DNA from: Methylobacterium dankookense | GTDB taxonomy: Bacteria > Pseudomonadota > Alphaproteobacteria > Rhizobiales > Beijerinckiaceae | Direction of reading: 5' to 3' | DNA length: 64,000 nucleotides | Assembly: GCF_902141855.1 (NCBI RefSeq) | Contig: NZ_CABFVH010000001.1 | Span: 310,001-374,000 of the forward strand | In this document: in pieces, positions 19,235 to 29,124 of the stretch | How positions within the stretch are numbered: position 1 is the first letter of the stretch | Layout of the letters: every line of letters starts with the position of its first letter | The notes under the pieces: generated by a model | Databases searched by the model: none | What the model was told of the DNA's origin: nothing | The model's input: only the letters and a program-made list of their open reading frames with translations | Translations under genes and position numbers: made by a program

Positions 19235-21046
19235 TCAGGCCTCCGCCGACTCGCGCAGCATCTCCAGTTCCAGCCAGCGGTCTTCGGCCTTGGCGAGCTC
19301 CGTCTCGGCCTGGGCGAGCGTCGCGCTCGCCTTCTCGAAACGTGCCGGGTCGCGCGCGTAGAGGTCCGGATCGGCGAGGATGCCGCGCAGTTGCGTGATC
19401 GCCGCCTCGAGCTTGCCCATGCGCTCGGGCAGCGTCTTCAGCTCGTGCTGGTCCTTGAAGCCGAGCTTCGCCTTGCCCGCCGGCGACGCGGCCCGCTCGC
19501 GCGGCTCGGCGCGCGGCGCCTCCTTCGCCTTCTCGACACTGCGCGCCTGCACCCCCGCACCGCGCTGGGCCACCATGTCGGAATAGCCGCCGGCATACTC
19601 GACCCAGCGCCCCTCCCCTTCGCTCACCAGCACGCTGCCGACCACCCGGTCGAGGAAGTCGCGGTCGTGGCTCACCAGGATCAGGGTGCCGGCATAATCG
19701 CCGAGCATCTCCTGCAGGAGGTCGAGGGTCTCGAGGTCGAGGTCGTTGGTGGGCTCGTCGAGGACGAGGAGATTCGAGGGCTGGGCAAGGGCGCGGGCGA
19801 TCAGCAGGCGGTTGCGCTCGCCGCCCGAGAGCACGCTCACGGGAGTCCGTGCCTGCTCGGGGGAGAACAGGAAGTCCTTGAGATAGCCGATGACGTGCCG
19901 GTTCTGGCCGCTCACCGTCACCGTGTCGCCACGGCCGCCCGTGAGCACGTCGGTCACGGTCATGCCAGGTTCGAGCGTTGCCCGCGCCTGGTCGAGGATC
20001 ACCGGCTTCAGGTTGGTGCCAAGGCTCACCGCTCCGGAATCGGGGGCGAGGCCGCCCATCAGGAGATTCAGCAGCGTGGTCTTGCCGGCCCCGTTCGCGC
20101 CGACGATGCCGAGCCGGTCGCCGCGGGTCACGCGCAGCGAGAGCCGGTCGACGATCTTGCGCGCGCCGTAGCTCTTCGAGACCTCCTTCGCCTCGGCCAC
20201 CAGGGTGCCGGAGCCCTCGGCCTCGCTCGTCTGCATGGTGACGCTGCCGACCGGACGGCGGTCCTCGCGCCGGGCCTGGCGCAGGGCGTGGAGGTTGCCG
20301 AGGCGGCGCACGTTGCGCTTGCGCCGCGCGGTGACGCCGTAGCGCAGCCAATCCTCTTCCGCCGCGATCTTGCGGTCGAGCTTGTGCCGCTCGCGCTCCT
20401 CCTCCTCGAAGAAGGCGTCGCGCCAGGCCTCGAAGCCCGAGAAGCCCTGCTCGATCCGGCGCGTCACGCCGCGGTCGAGCCAGACGGTGGAGCGCGACAG
20501 GGCCGAGAGGAAGCGCCGGTCGTGGCTGATCAGCACGAGGGCGGCGCGGCTCCCCCGCAGCTCCTGCTCCAGCCACTCGATCGCCGGCAGGTCGAGATGG
20601 TTCGTCGGCTCGTCGAGCAGCAGCACATCGGGCTCGGGGGCGAGCGCCTGGGCGAGCGCGACGCGGCGGCCCTCGCCGCCGGAGAGCTTGGTGGGATCCT
20701 CCTCGCCGGTGAGGCCGAGGCTCTCCAGCAGATACCGAGCGCGGTAATTGGCATCGCCCGGCGCGAGCCCGGCCTCGACGAAGGCGAGCGTGGTCGGGAA
20801 GCCCGAGAAGTCCGGCTCCTGCGCGAGGTAGCGGATCGTGGTCCCGGGCTGGACGAAGCGCACGCCGCGGTCGGGCTCCACGAGGCCAGCGGCGATCCGC
20901 ATCAGGGTCGACTTGCCCGAACCGTTGCGGCCCACGAGGCAAGCGCGCTCGCCGGGCGAGACCGTCAGCTCGGCACGCTCGATCAGCGGCGTGCCGCCGA
21001 AGGTCAGCGCGGTGTCCTGAAGGGTGAGGAGCGGTGGGGCGGCCAT
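19235..21046 (-). CDS. uup: ABC-F family ATPase, Uup type
   Basis: A soluble duplicated ABC ATPase of 603 residues without membrane segments. The first domain has Walker A GRNGSGKST, signature LSGGEGRRVALA and Walker B VLLLDEPTNHLD. The linker contains the charged Y-loop-like EEEERERHKLDRK. The second domain has GANGAGKTT, LSGGERNRLLIA and LVLDEPTNDLD. The C-terminal charged coiled-coil tail (about residues 535-600, FEKASATLAQAETELAKAEDRW) is the Uup hallmark; this tail binds DNA in E. coli Uup. ABC-F proteins act on ribosomes, and Uup is also linked to transposon excision and replication-fork intermediates. Start MAAPPLLTLQD at 21046 gives the normal N-terminus. Confidence 0.92.
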   Translation of the reverse strand: MAAPPLLTLQDTALTFGGTPLIERAELTVSPGERACLVGRNGSGKSTLMRIAAGLVEPDRGVRFVQPGTTIRYLAQEPDFSGFPTTLAFVEAGLAPGDANYRARYLLESLGLTGEEDPTKLSGGEGRRVALAQALAPEPDVLLLDEPTNHLDLPAIEWLEQELRGSRAALVLISHDRRFLSALSRSTVWLDRGVTRRIEQGFSGFEAWRDAFFEEEERERHKLDRKIAAEEDWLRYGVTARRKRNVRRLGNLHALRQARREDRRPVGSVTMQTSEAEGSGTLVAEAKEVSKSYGARKIVDRLSLRVTRGDRLGIVGANGAGKTTLLNLLMGGLAPDSGAVSLGTNLKPVILDQARATLEPGMTVTDVLTGGRGDTVTVSGQNRHVIGYLKDFLFSPEQARTPVSVLSGGERNRLLIARALAQPSNLLVLDEPTNDLDLETLDLLQEMLGDYAGTLILVSHDRDFLDRVVGSVLVSEGEGRWVEYAGGYSDMVAQRGAGVQARSVEKAKEAPRAEPRERAASPAGKAKLGFKDQHELKTLPERMGKLEAAITQLRGILADPDLYARDPARFEKASATLAQAETELAKAEDRWLELEMLRESAEA

Positions 21047-21091
21047 GCGCGGGCTTATGACAGCGCGCGCCGGCCTTCACAAACGCTTCGG

Positions 21092-21301
21092 TCAGGCGAT
21101 CGGGTTCGCGGGACCGCTCGGCGTGGCGGGCGGATCGTTCACCGGGATCTCCACCGGCTGCTCGCTCGGCGCCTCGCTCGGCACATTGCCCGGTGCCTCC
21201 GGTCCCGGCCCCGGGGTCGGGACGGTCGGCGGCTCCGAAGGGGGCTCGTGTGTGGGGCCGGGCTGGTCCGGCACCTCGGGGATTCCGCCGGGATTGGCCA
21301 T
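21092..21301 (-). CDS. Small proline-rich protein
   Basis: A 69-residue product, MANPGGIPEVPDQPGPTHEPP..., almost entirely Pro, Glu, Gly and Ser, with no predicted fold, signal or membrane segment. AAGGAG lies 9 bases before ATG 21301, which strongly supports translation. I do not know its function; short Pro-rich proteins with this MANPGGIPEVP-like start are, as far as I recall, common in Methylobacterium. It is just upstream of uup on the same strand. Confidence 0.7.
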   Translation of the reverse strand: MANPGGIPEVPDQPGPTHEPPSEPPTVPTPGPGPEAPGNVPSEAPSEQPVEIPVNDPPATPSGPANPIA

Positions 21302-21392
21302 GACGCGACGCTCCTTGCACGCGCCGTGGGGTCGGGGTCTTCGCGGCGCGTGGCGGCTAACGGCAGGCACCGCCCGGGGTTCCGGCGCGCGG

Positions 21393-21707
21393 CTACTTCT
21401 TGGTGAGAAGCAGCGTGCCTTCGCGGCCAAGCGACTTCTGGATCTTCTCGGCGAAGAGGGCGAGCAGGAAGGGCAGCTTCACCTCGACCCGGACGCTCTC
21501 GGCGCCGACATTGATCGCGCCCTCGACCTTCTGGGCCAGGGCCGACAGGGCGAAATCGAGCCGGTCGCCGGTCCAGGCGAGGTTGTCGATGGCGACGCCG
21601 CTCTTGGCGAGCATGCCCCTGCCCTGCTCGACGCCGGTCTCGATCCGACGGCGGGCCTCCGCCTGTCCGAGATCGTGCGGGATGTCGACGATGAGGGGTT
21701 TCGCCAT
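21393..21707 (-). CDS. Polyhydroxyalkanoic acid system family protein
   Basis: The 104-residue protein starts MAKPLIVDIPHDLGQAEARRRIETGV and ends LPFLLALFAEKIQKSLGREGTLLLTKK. This matches by eye the small PHA-granule-associated family (helix, then four beta strands, then a C-terminal helix; compare VAIDNLAWTGDRLDFALSALAQKVEGAINV and VRVEVKLPF). Its role in polyhydroxyalkanoate metabolism is only inferred in the family. ATG 21707 was chosen over the upstream Met because the preceding 17 residues look non-coding. No phasin or PHA synthase gene is nearby. Confidence 0.8.
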   Translation of the reverse strand: MAKPLIVDIPHDLGQAEARRRIETGVEQGRGMLAKSGVAIDNLAWTGDRLDFALSALAQKVEGAINVGAESVRVEVKLPFLLALFAEKIQKSLGREGTLLLTKK

Positions 21708-21828
21708 GGAGCCACCGGTTGTTGCCGTCGGCCTCAGATGGGTGTGCCGGCCGGCCACGGCAACGCCGCGGCCGGTGCAAGTCCGGGCTCCCGATGCGAT
21801 GAGTTCGGGCTCCGCCCGGCCCCGAGAG

Positions 21829-21852
21829 AGGGGTGACCCCTTTCGAAACCCG
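21829..21852. repeat. Half copy of the 4423-4533 fold-back element
   Basis: AGGGGTGACCCCTTTCGAAACCCG aligns with the right arm of the element near 4510-4533 (AAAGGGATGATCCCTTTAGAAACCCG) and keeps its core palindrome. The upstream GGGCTCCGCCCGG near 21806 resembles part of the centre of the full element. It lies between the PHA-system gene and rlpA. Confidence 0.6.
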
Positions 21853-21894
21853 GATCCTGGCGGAGCGAATGATCAGGTAGTCAGGCCGGCGGCC

Positions 21895-22248
21895 TCAGTT
21901 CACGACCTGCAGCGACACGTAGGAGGTTCCGCCCATGCCGAGCGCCCGGGCCGAGCCGCGGGACAGGTCGATGATGCGCCCGTGCACGAACGGGCCACGA
22001 TCGTTGATCCGGACGACGACGGAACGCCCGGTGCGACGGTCAGAGACGCGGACGCGCGTGCCGAAAGGCAGGCTGCGGTGAGCGGCGGTCATCCCGTTCG
22101 GATTGAAGCGCTCCCCGTTCGCGGTCCGGTGTCCGCTGCCGTACCACGACGCTCCCCCGCTCTGGGCGGACGCGGGCACGCTGGCGACGACGGTCGCAGC
22201 AGTACCCAGGATGACGGCGACGGTCCGGCAGACAGGCTTCATGGCCAT
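21895..22248 (-). CDS. rlpA: RlpA-like septal lytic transglycosylase
   Basis: A small secreted double-psi beta-barrel protein that probably cleaves denuded peptidoglycan strands. After a signal peptide (TVAVILGTAATVVASVPASAQS) come ASWYGSGHRTANGERFNPNGMTAAHRSLPFGTRVRV, the catalytic-Asp block VVRINDRGPF and GRIIDLSRGSARALGM. With about 117 residues it is a minimal version without the SPOR domain of E. coli RlpA. Three in-frame ATGs (22254, 22248, 22242) follow AAAGGGA closely; 22248 gives the best spacing, but 22242 is also possible. Confidence 0.85.
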   Translation of the reverse strand: MAMKPVCRTVAVILGTAATVVASVPASAQSGGASWYGSGHRTANGERFNPNGMTAAHRSLPFGTRVRVSDRRTGRSVVVRINDRGPFVHGRIIDLSRGSARALGMGGTSYVSLQVVN

Positions 22249-23941
<1,693 letters not shown>

Positions 23942-23949
23942 GCCTCTGA

Positions 23950-25314
23950 TCAGCGCCGGCGCCGCGCCCCGCCGCGCGCGGGCTTGCGCGGGGCCGGCCC
24001 TTCCTCGGCGGCCCCTTCGTCGAAGATGTCCTCACGCTCCGGCGGCGCCTCGACGATGCGCGGCCGCGGCTTCGGCACCGGCCGGAAGCGCGGGGCCGGC
24101 TCATCCACCGTCTCCGGCTCGTCGAAGACGGCGAGCAGCGGCATCGGCGGGGGCTCCTTCTTCGGGCGCCCGCGCGGCGCCTTCACCGGCTCGGGCTTCG
24201 GATCGAAGGCGTGGGCGAGCACCTTCTTCATCAGGCCGGGCAGCGGCTCCTCCGCGAGGTCGCGCCGCGGGGTGAAGCGCGTGCCGGGCGGCGCCTGCGT
24301 GTTGAGCCCGACGCGGGCCAGGAACACCGTCAGCTCCAACGGAAAATGCGTGAATCCATGGCGGACGAGTCCGGGCAGCCGCTTCCAGCGCGCATCGAGC
24401 GGCGCATCGAGGAGCGCGCCTGCCGGGTCGTAATCGGGCTCCCAGGCGCTCGTCGGCGGCTCGGCCATGTTGCCGAGGAGGCCTTCGGGGGCCCGCGTCC
24501 GCAGCAGGACCGCCTCGTCCCCGGCGCGGATCGCCACGAAGGCGGCGCCCCGGCGCAGCACGCCCTTGGCAGCCCGGACCTTGCGCGGGAAGGTCTCCTG
24601 CGTTCCGAGCAGCCGGGCCCGGCAGGGGAGCATCCAGGGGCAGAGGGCGCAGGCCGGCCGCTTCGGCGTGCAGATCGTGGCGCCCAGATCCATCAGCGCC
24701 TGCGCGAAATCGCCTGGACGCTCGGCCGGCACCAGGGCCTGCGTCAGGCGGCGGATCTCCGGACGGCTGCCCGGCAGCGGCGCCTCCACCGCGAAGAGGC
24801 GGCTCATCACCCGCTCGACATTGCCGTCCACCGCCGCCTCGGCCCGGTCGAAGGCGATCGCCGCGATGGCGCCCGCCGTGTAGGCGCCGATACCAGGCAG
24901 TTTGCGCAGGCCCTCGGCCGTGTCGGGGAAGCGGCCCGTCGCGGCCACCGCCTTGGCGCAGGCGTGCAGGTTGCGGGCGCGGGAATAGTAGCCGAGCCCG
25001 GCCCAGGCCGACATCACCGCCTCCTCGGGCGCCGCGGCCAGGGCCGCGACGTCGGGAAAGCGCGCCAGGAATTTTTCGTAATAGGGCCGCACCGCCGCGA
25101 TCGTGGTCTGCTGCAGCATGACCTCCGAGAGCCAGACCCGATACGGGTTCGGATGTTCGCCCGGCAGCGCCCGCCAGGGCAGGACGCGGCGATGCCGGTC
25201 GTACCACGCGAGCAGGTCGGCGGCGCAGGGCTGCGCGGCCGCGAGCCCGGACGCGCCCGCCGAACCGGCTTCCGCTTCGGCTGGCAGCGCTCTCGGGGAT
25301 TCGGGCTTCGGCAT
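23950..25314 (-). CDS. mutY: A/G-specific adenine glycosylase
   Basis: MutY removes adenine paired with 8-oxoguanine. The 454 residues include the catalytic Glu region WLSEVMLQQTT, the helix-hairpin-helix LPGIGAYTAGAIAAIAFDR with the catalytic Asp, and the 4Fe-4S cluster ligands spaced C-x6-C-x2-C-x5-C in CTPKRPACALCPWMLPC. A NUDIX-like 8-oxoG-recognition domain follows. A C-terminal extension of about 90 residues rich in Lys, Arg, Pro and Glu goes beyond the usual end and is probably disordered. Start MPKPES at 25314 is used; upstream sequence looks non-coding. It converges with ccrM and diverges from the DUF721 gene. Confidence 0.95.
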   Translation of the reverse strand: MPKPESPRALPAEAEAGSAGASGLAAAQPCAADLLAWYDRHRRVLPWRALPGEHPNPYRVWLSEVMLQQTTIAAVRPYYEKFLARFPDVAALAAAPEEAVMSAWAGLGYYSRARNLHACAKAVAATGRFPDTAEGLRKLPGIGAYTAGAIAAIAFDRAEAAVDGNVERVMSRLFAVEAPLPGSRPEIRRLTQALVPAERPGDFAQALMDLGATICTPKRPACALCPWMLPCRARLLGTQETFPRKVRAAKGVLRRGAAFVAIRAGDEAVLLRTRAPEGLLGNMAEPPTSAWEPDYDPAGALLDAPLDARWKRLPGLVRHGFTHFPLELTVFLARVGLNTQAPPGTRFTPRRDLAEEPLPGLMKKVLAHAFDPKPEPVKAPRGRPKKEPPPMPLLAVFDEPETVDEPAPRFRPVPKPRPRIVEAPPEREDIFDEGAAEEGPAPRKPARGGARRRR

Positions 25315-25412
25315 CCGCAGGGTGATAGCTGGAGCGGGGCGGCCTTCAAAGCTCTCCCGCCTGGGCCCGCGCCGCGCTATCATGGCGCTTCAAGAGCGGT
25401 GCGGTGAGAGGC

Positions 25413-25886
25413 ATGGCGCGCGTCAAACCGCTGGCGGAGCTGATCGAGGGCTGCATCGGCCCGGCCTTCGCGGCACAGGGCTTCGCCTCCACCGACATCC
25501 TCGCCGCCTGGCCCGACATCGTCGGCGAGCGCCTCGCCCGCTTCTCGCGTCCCGCCCGGATCGAGTGGCCGCGCCGCCGCCGATCGAGCGCCGAGGCCGC
25601 CGATTCCGGCACCCTCGTGGTGCAGGTCGAGAGCGTGTTCGCAATCGAGCTGCAGCACCTTGCCCCCGTGGTGATCGAGCGCATCAACGCCCATTACGGC
25701 TGGGCCTGCATCAACCGCATCGTGATGAAGCAGGACCGGATCCTGCGCGCCGGCCGGGCGCCCCGCGCCGCCGCCACCGACCCCGCCCGCCGCGGCGAGG
25801 TGGCGAGCGCGGTCGCCCGAATCGAGGATCCGTCCCTGCGCGACGCGCTCGACCGGCTCGGAATCGCGGTGGTGACCGAGCGCTGA
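25413..25886 (+). CDS. DUF721 / DciA-like protein
   Basis: The 157-residue protein carries the DUF721 signature: an N-terminal helical block PLAELIEGCIGPAFAAQGF, then ILAAWPDIVGERLARFSRPARIEW, TLVVQVESVFAIELQHLAPVVIERINAHYG and INRIVMKQ. The family includes DciA, the helicase-operating protein at replication origins in bacteria without DnaC. Whether this rhizobial branch does the same is inference. It lies in the usual mutY / DUF721 / DsbA neighbourhood of Hyphomicrobiales. ATG 25413 is preferred to the GTG at 25404. Confidence 0.83.
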   Translation: MARVKPLAELIEGCIGPAFAAQGFASTDILAAWPDIVGERLARFSRPARIEWPRRRRSSAEAADSGTLVVQVESVFAIELQHLAPVVIERINAHYGWACINRIVMKQDRILRAGRAPRAAATDPARRGEVASAVARIEDPSLRDALDRLGIAVVTER

Positions 25887-26019
25887 GAACCTGCCGGACC
25901 GCTCCATCCCCAGGCCGCCGGCTCCGAGCCCCTGCGGAAACCCGTCGCCTTGCCGTAATCCCTCCACGCGGCTACCGCATGGGCCACGCATTCGGATCAC
26001 CAGCGGAGCCAGTTTCGAC

Positions 26020-26664
26020 ATGATCACGCGGCGCGACGCTTTGAAGGTCACCGGGCTCGCCGTCGGCGCAGCCATCATCCTGCCGAAGCTCGGCCTCCCC
26101 GCCTTTGCGCAGGGCGCGGACGCGGCGGCCCTGCTGCAGCCCGGGCCGCTGGGCGACGTCTGGCTCGGGCCGGCGGACGCCAAGGTCACGATCATCGAGT
26201 ACGCCTCGATGACCTGCTCGCACTGCGCCGCCTTCCACCGCACCACCTGGCCCGCGCTGAAGGAGCGCTACGTCGACACGGGCAAGGTTCGCTTCACGCT
26301 GCGCGAGTTCCCGCTCGATCCGCTCGCCACGGCGGCCTTCATGCTCGCCCGCTGCGACGGCGACGCGAAGTACTACCCGATCACCGACCTGCTCTTCGAC
26401 CAGCAGGCCGCCTGGGCCTTCCAGCAGAAGCCGGTGGACGCGCTGGAGCAGATGCTCCGCCAAGCCGGCTACTCGAAGGAGAAGTTCGAGGCCTGCCTGA
26501 AGGACGAGAAGCTCTATGCGGGCGTGAACGCGGTCAAGCAGCGCGGCCTCGACACGTTCAAGGTCGATTCCACGCCGACCTTCTTCATCAACGGCGAGCG
26601 CTACAAGGGCGAGATGACGGTCGAGGGCATGGAGAAGGTGATCAAGCCGATCCTGGGCGCCTGA
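26020..26664 (+). CDS. DsbA-family periplasmic thiol-disulfide oxidoreductase
   Basis: The 214-residue protein has a twin-arginine-like start (MITRRDALKVTGLAVGAAIIL) and then a thioredoxin fold. The active site C66-S-H-C69 is in YASMTCSHCAAFH, the long helical insertion (FMLARCDGDAKYYPITDLLFDQQ) follows, and the cis-proline is in VDSTPTFFING. It belongs to the DsbA/ScsC-like group with thioredoxin_4 architecture, acting on exported protein disulfides. It starts about 130 bases after the DUF721 gene on the same strand. A GC-rich inverted repeat (26679-26688 with 26699-26708) follows but lacks a T-run. Confidence 0.87.
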   Translation: MITRRDALKVTGLAVGAAIILPKLGLPAFAQGADAAALLQPGPLGDVWLGPADAKVTIIEYASMTCSHCAAFHRTTWPALKERYVDTGKVRFTLREFPLDPLATAAFMLARCDGDAKYYPITDLLFDQQAAWAFQQKPVDALEQMLRQAGYSKEKFEACLKDEKLYAGVNAVKQRGLDTFKVDSTPTFFINGERYKGEMTVEGMEKVIKPILGA

Positions 26665-26776
26665 GCAGGCCTCGATCAGCGCCGTCCGGGGAGCCCCGCG
26701 GACGGCGCCGCGGCGATCCCGGACCTTTCGGGGACAAGCTGTTGCCCGGAGGATCCGAGAAGCACGAAAAAGCCAG

Positions 26777-26798
26777 ATCGATCAAGGCCTTGATCGAT
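26777..26798. promoter_or_regulatory. Perfect 22-bp palindrome upstream of the atp promoter
   Basis: The half-site ATCGATCAAGG is followed directly by its exact inverse complement, giving 11+11 bases without spacer. It ends 12 bases before the -35 box of the predicted atp promoter, a position suited to a dimeric regulator. No known binding protein is recognised. Confidence 0.6.
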
Positions 26799-26810
26799 GT
26801 TTTCGGCGCC

Positions 26811-26839
26811 TTGACACACCATGGGGGCGAAACTATGGT
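26811..26839 (+). promoter_or_regulatory. Predicted sigma70-type promoter of the F0 operon
   Basis: Consensus -35 TTGACA (26811-26816), a 17-base spacer, and -10 TATGGT (26834-26839, four of six matching). The atpI start lies 34 bases after the -10 box. It is the clearest housekeeping promoter in the window. Confidence 0.7.
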
Positions 26840-26873
26840 GCGCCGCGCTTGAAGGGGGCAAGCCAAGGTTTCC

Positions 26874-27275
26874 ATGCTCTCGCCAACGGGGGGCGCCGTG
26901 ATCGGCAACGACCCAAAGGACGAGGGACAGGGAGACCGGGCAGCGCCCACGGACAGCGAACTCTCCGCGAGGCTCAGACGTCTCGAGACGCAGATCGACC
27001 GGAAGCGGCCCCCGGCTGCTCCCGATCCTTCGCCGCGTCCAGGGTCGTCTGATCGTTCCTCCCTCGGACAGGCGATGACGCTCTCGACGGAGTTCATCGC
27101 CGGCGTCATCGCGGGCGGGATCCTCGGCTGGTTGTTCGACCATTTCCTCGGGACGAAACCCTGGGGGATGATCGTCTTCGTGCTGCTGGGCTTCGTGACG
27201 GGCATCTACAACATCATGCGCCTATCCGGGTTCTCCGGAGCAAAAGACCGGCCGAAAGACCGGAAAGGCCCTTGA
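26874..27275 (+). CDS. atpI: ATP synthase protein I
   Basis: A small membrane protein that assists assembly of the c-ring of ATP synthase and may help magnesium supply. The 133 residues have an N-terminal charged region (SARLRRLETQIDRKR). Two membrane helices follow (FIAGVIAGGILGWLFDHFLG and WGMIVFVLLGFVTGIYNIM), with the family's conserved Gly-rich first helix and a polar tail. ATG 26874 follows CCAAGG closely; GTG 26898 is an alternative. First gene of the F0 operon, 79 bases before atpB. Confidence 0.85.
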   Translation: MLSPTGGAVIGNDPKDEGQGDRAAPTDSELSARLRRLETQIDRKRPPAAPDPSPRPGSSDRSSLGQAMTLSTEFIAGVIAGGILGWLFDHFLGTKPWGMIVFVLLGFVTGIYNIMRLSGFSGAKDRPKDRKGP

Positions 27276-27354
27276 GGGGCGACACGAAATCGGGTTAGCC
27301 GCCCGGGGCAGGCCGCGAGGCGGCCCGGGACACGGTTGGGAGCAGAAGCGTAGC

Positions 27355-28110
27355 ATGGCGGCCAGCATCGACCCGATCCACCAGTTCGAGCTGAAGCCGC
27401 TCGTCTCCCTCGGCCATATCGGCCACCAGGAGATCGCGTTCACCCAGTCGGCGCTCTACATGTTCGCCGCCGTCGGCGTGATCGCCCTCATCACCATCGT
27501 CGGCACCGCGAGCCGCTCGGTCGTCCCCGGCCGGATGCAGTCGCTCGCCGAGGTGTTCTACGAGTTCATCGCCGACACCCTGCACCAGGCCACCGGCGAC
27601 AAGGAGCAGCGCTTCCTGCCGCTCGTGTTCTCGCTGTTCATGTTCGTACTCATCCTGAACATGTTCGGGATGATCCCCTACGCCTTCGCCGTCACCAGCC
27701 ACCTGATCATCACCTTCGGCCTCGCCTTCCTGGTGATCTCGACCGTGGTGATCTACGGCGTGATGAAGCACGGCACCCACTTCCTCGGCCTGTTCATTCC
27801 CTCGGGCGTGCCCAAGCCCCTGCTGCTGATCATGGTGCCGATCGAGATCGTCTCCTTCATCTCGCGCCCGATCAGTCTCTCGGTCCGTCTCTTCGCCAAC
27901 ATCCTCGCCGGCCACATCGCGCTGAAGATCTTCGCCTTCTTCGTCGCGCAGCTCCTGCTCGCCGGCGCCTGGAGCGTGCTCTCGCCGCTGCCGCTCTTCC
28001 TCACGATCGCGCTGACCGCACTGGAATTCCTGGTGGCGGCCCTGCAGGCCTACGTCTTCGCGACGCTCACGGCGGTCTATCTCGCCGACGCGCTTCACCC
28101 CGGCCACTGA
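27355..28110 (+). CDS. atpB: F0F1 ATP synthase subunit a
   Basis: Subunit a forms the proton half-channels next to the c-ring. The 251 residues begin with the N-terminal motif DPIHQFELKPLV and contain several membrane helices. The fourth helix block has ISLSVRLFANILAGHIALK, with the essential Arg in SVRLFANI, and the final helix reads LEFLVAALQAYVFATLTAVYL. The length is normal for alphaproteobacteria. Second gene of the operon, with atpE 57 bases downstream. Confidence 0.96.
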   Translation: MAASIDPIHQFELKPLVSLGHIGHQEIAFTQSALYMFAAVGVIALITIVGTASRSVVPGRMQSLAEVFYEFIADTLHQATGDKEQRFLPLVFSLFMFVLILNMFGMIPYAFAVTSHLIITFGLAFLVISTVVIYGVMKHGTHFLGLFIPSGVPKPLLLIMVPIEIVSFISRPISLSVRLFANILAGHIALKIFAFFVAQLLLAGAWSVLSPLPLFLTIALTALEFLVAALQAYVFATLTAVYLADALHPGH

Positions 28111-28167
28111 TCTCCAGGCCGGCCTCCCTCCGCCGTAACGCAAGTTCGAAAACTTCAGGAGTTTATG

Positions 28168-28395
28168 ATGGATCCCGTCGCTGCGAAGTACATCGGCGCC
28201 GGTCTCGCCTGCCTCGGCATGGCGGGCGCGGGCATCGGCCTCGGCAACCTGTTCGGCCAGTTCTACGCCGGCGCGCTGCGCAACCCCTCGGCCGCCGACA
28301 GCCAGCGCACCAACCTGCTCCTGGGCTTCGCGCTGACCGAGGCGCTCGGCATCTTCTCGCTGCTCGTCGCGCTGCTCCTCCTCTTCGCCGTCTGA
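28168..28395 (+). CDS. atpE: F0F1 ATP synthase subunit c
   Basis: The proteolipid whose ring rotates with proton flow. Its 75 residues form two membrane helices joined by the polar loop RNPSAADSQ. The proton-binding carboxylate is Glu58 in [11 protein letters not shown], and the Gly-rich first helix is [12 protein letters not shown]. Two ATGs occur in tandem; the second (28168) has the better distance to AGGAG at 28157-28161. A very stable hairpin follows directly, which may favour accumulation of this subunit, needed in several copies per enzyme. Confidence 0.96.
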   Translation: MDPVAAKYIGAGLACLGMAGAGIGLGNLFGQFYAGALRNPSAADSQRTNLLLGFALTEALGIFSLLVALLLLFAV

Positions 28396-28407
28396 GGATG
28401 GACCACC

Positions 28408-28440
28408 CCTCCGCCGCGGTCCTCAGCGCCGCGGCGGAGG
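28408..28440 (+). promoter_or_regulatory. Stable GC hairpin directly after atpE
   Basis: A perfect 12-bp stem (CCTCCGCCGCGG at 28408-28419 with 28429-28440; C407/G441 extends it by one) and a 9-base loop, 13 bases after the atpE stop. No T-run follows and the next gene belongs to the same operon. An mRNA-stabilising or attenuating role is therefore more likely than full termination. Confidence 0.6.
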
Positions 28441-28531
28441 GCAGGCAGCCGGTCCACCGGCTCCGCTGAGCGCTCCGAGACCCCTCGCGAGCGCTCGTTT
28501 TCTTTGAATCAGATTCCTCACGGACGGGGCC

Positions 28532-29113
28532 ATGGCGCAGCCGAATCCTCTCACCACACCTCCGCCCGGGACCGACACCTACGCCGGCAAGGGCGAGATC
28601 CTGCACCCGGCCGCGAAGCACGCCTTCCCGCCCTTCGAGAGCCACACCTTCCTGGCCCAGCTCGTCTGGCTGGCGCTCGCCTTCGGCGCGCTCTACTACC
28701 TGATGGCCAAGGTCGCCCTGCCCCGCATCCAGGGCATCCTGCACGACCGCGCCACGCGCCTGTCGAGCGACCTCGACGAGGCCCAGCGCATGAAGGCCGA
28801 GGCCGACGAGGCCGGTGCCGCCTACGAGAAGTCCCTCCGCGACGCGCAGGGCAAGGCGCGCGAGATCGCGCAGAACACCCGCAACGAGCTCGCCGCCGAG
28901 GCCGAGACCAAGCGCAAGTCGCTCGAGGCCGAGCTGAACGCGAAGCTCGCCGCCTCCGAGGCGACCCTCAAGGGCCGCACCGAGGAGGCCATGGGCAACG
29001 TCCGCACCATCGCCGGCGAGACCGCCGCCGCGATCGTCGAGCGCCTCACCGGCAAGGCTCCCGACAAGGCGAGCCTCGACCGCGCCCTCGACCGTACCGC
29101 GACCGCGCACTGA
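28532..29113 (+). CDS. F0F1 ATP synthase subunit b'
   Basis: One of the two diverged b-type subunits that form the peripheral stalk in alphaproteobacteria. The 193 residues have an N-terminal extension ([19 protein letters not shown]). One membrane helix follows ([19 protein letters not shown], about residues 44-64), then a long charged helical stalk ([14 protein letters not shown]..., [23 protein letters not shown]). The presence of a second b gene 11 bases downstream supports assignment as b' (named AtpF', AtpF2 or AtpG in different genomes). Confidence 0.92.
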   Translation: MAQPNPLTTPPPGTDTYAGKGEILHPAAKHAFPPFESHTFLAQLVWLALAFGALYYLMAKVALPRIQGILHDRATRLSSDLDEAQRMKAEADEAGAAYEKSLRDAQGKAREIAQNTRNELAAEAETKRKSLEAELNAKLAASEATLKGRTEEAMGNVRTIAGETAAAIVERLTGKAPDKASLDRALDRTATAH

Positions 29114-29124
29114 GGATTCCAACC

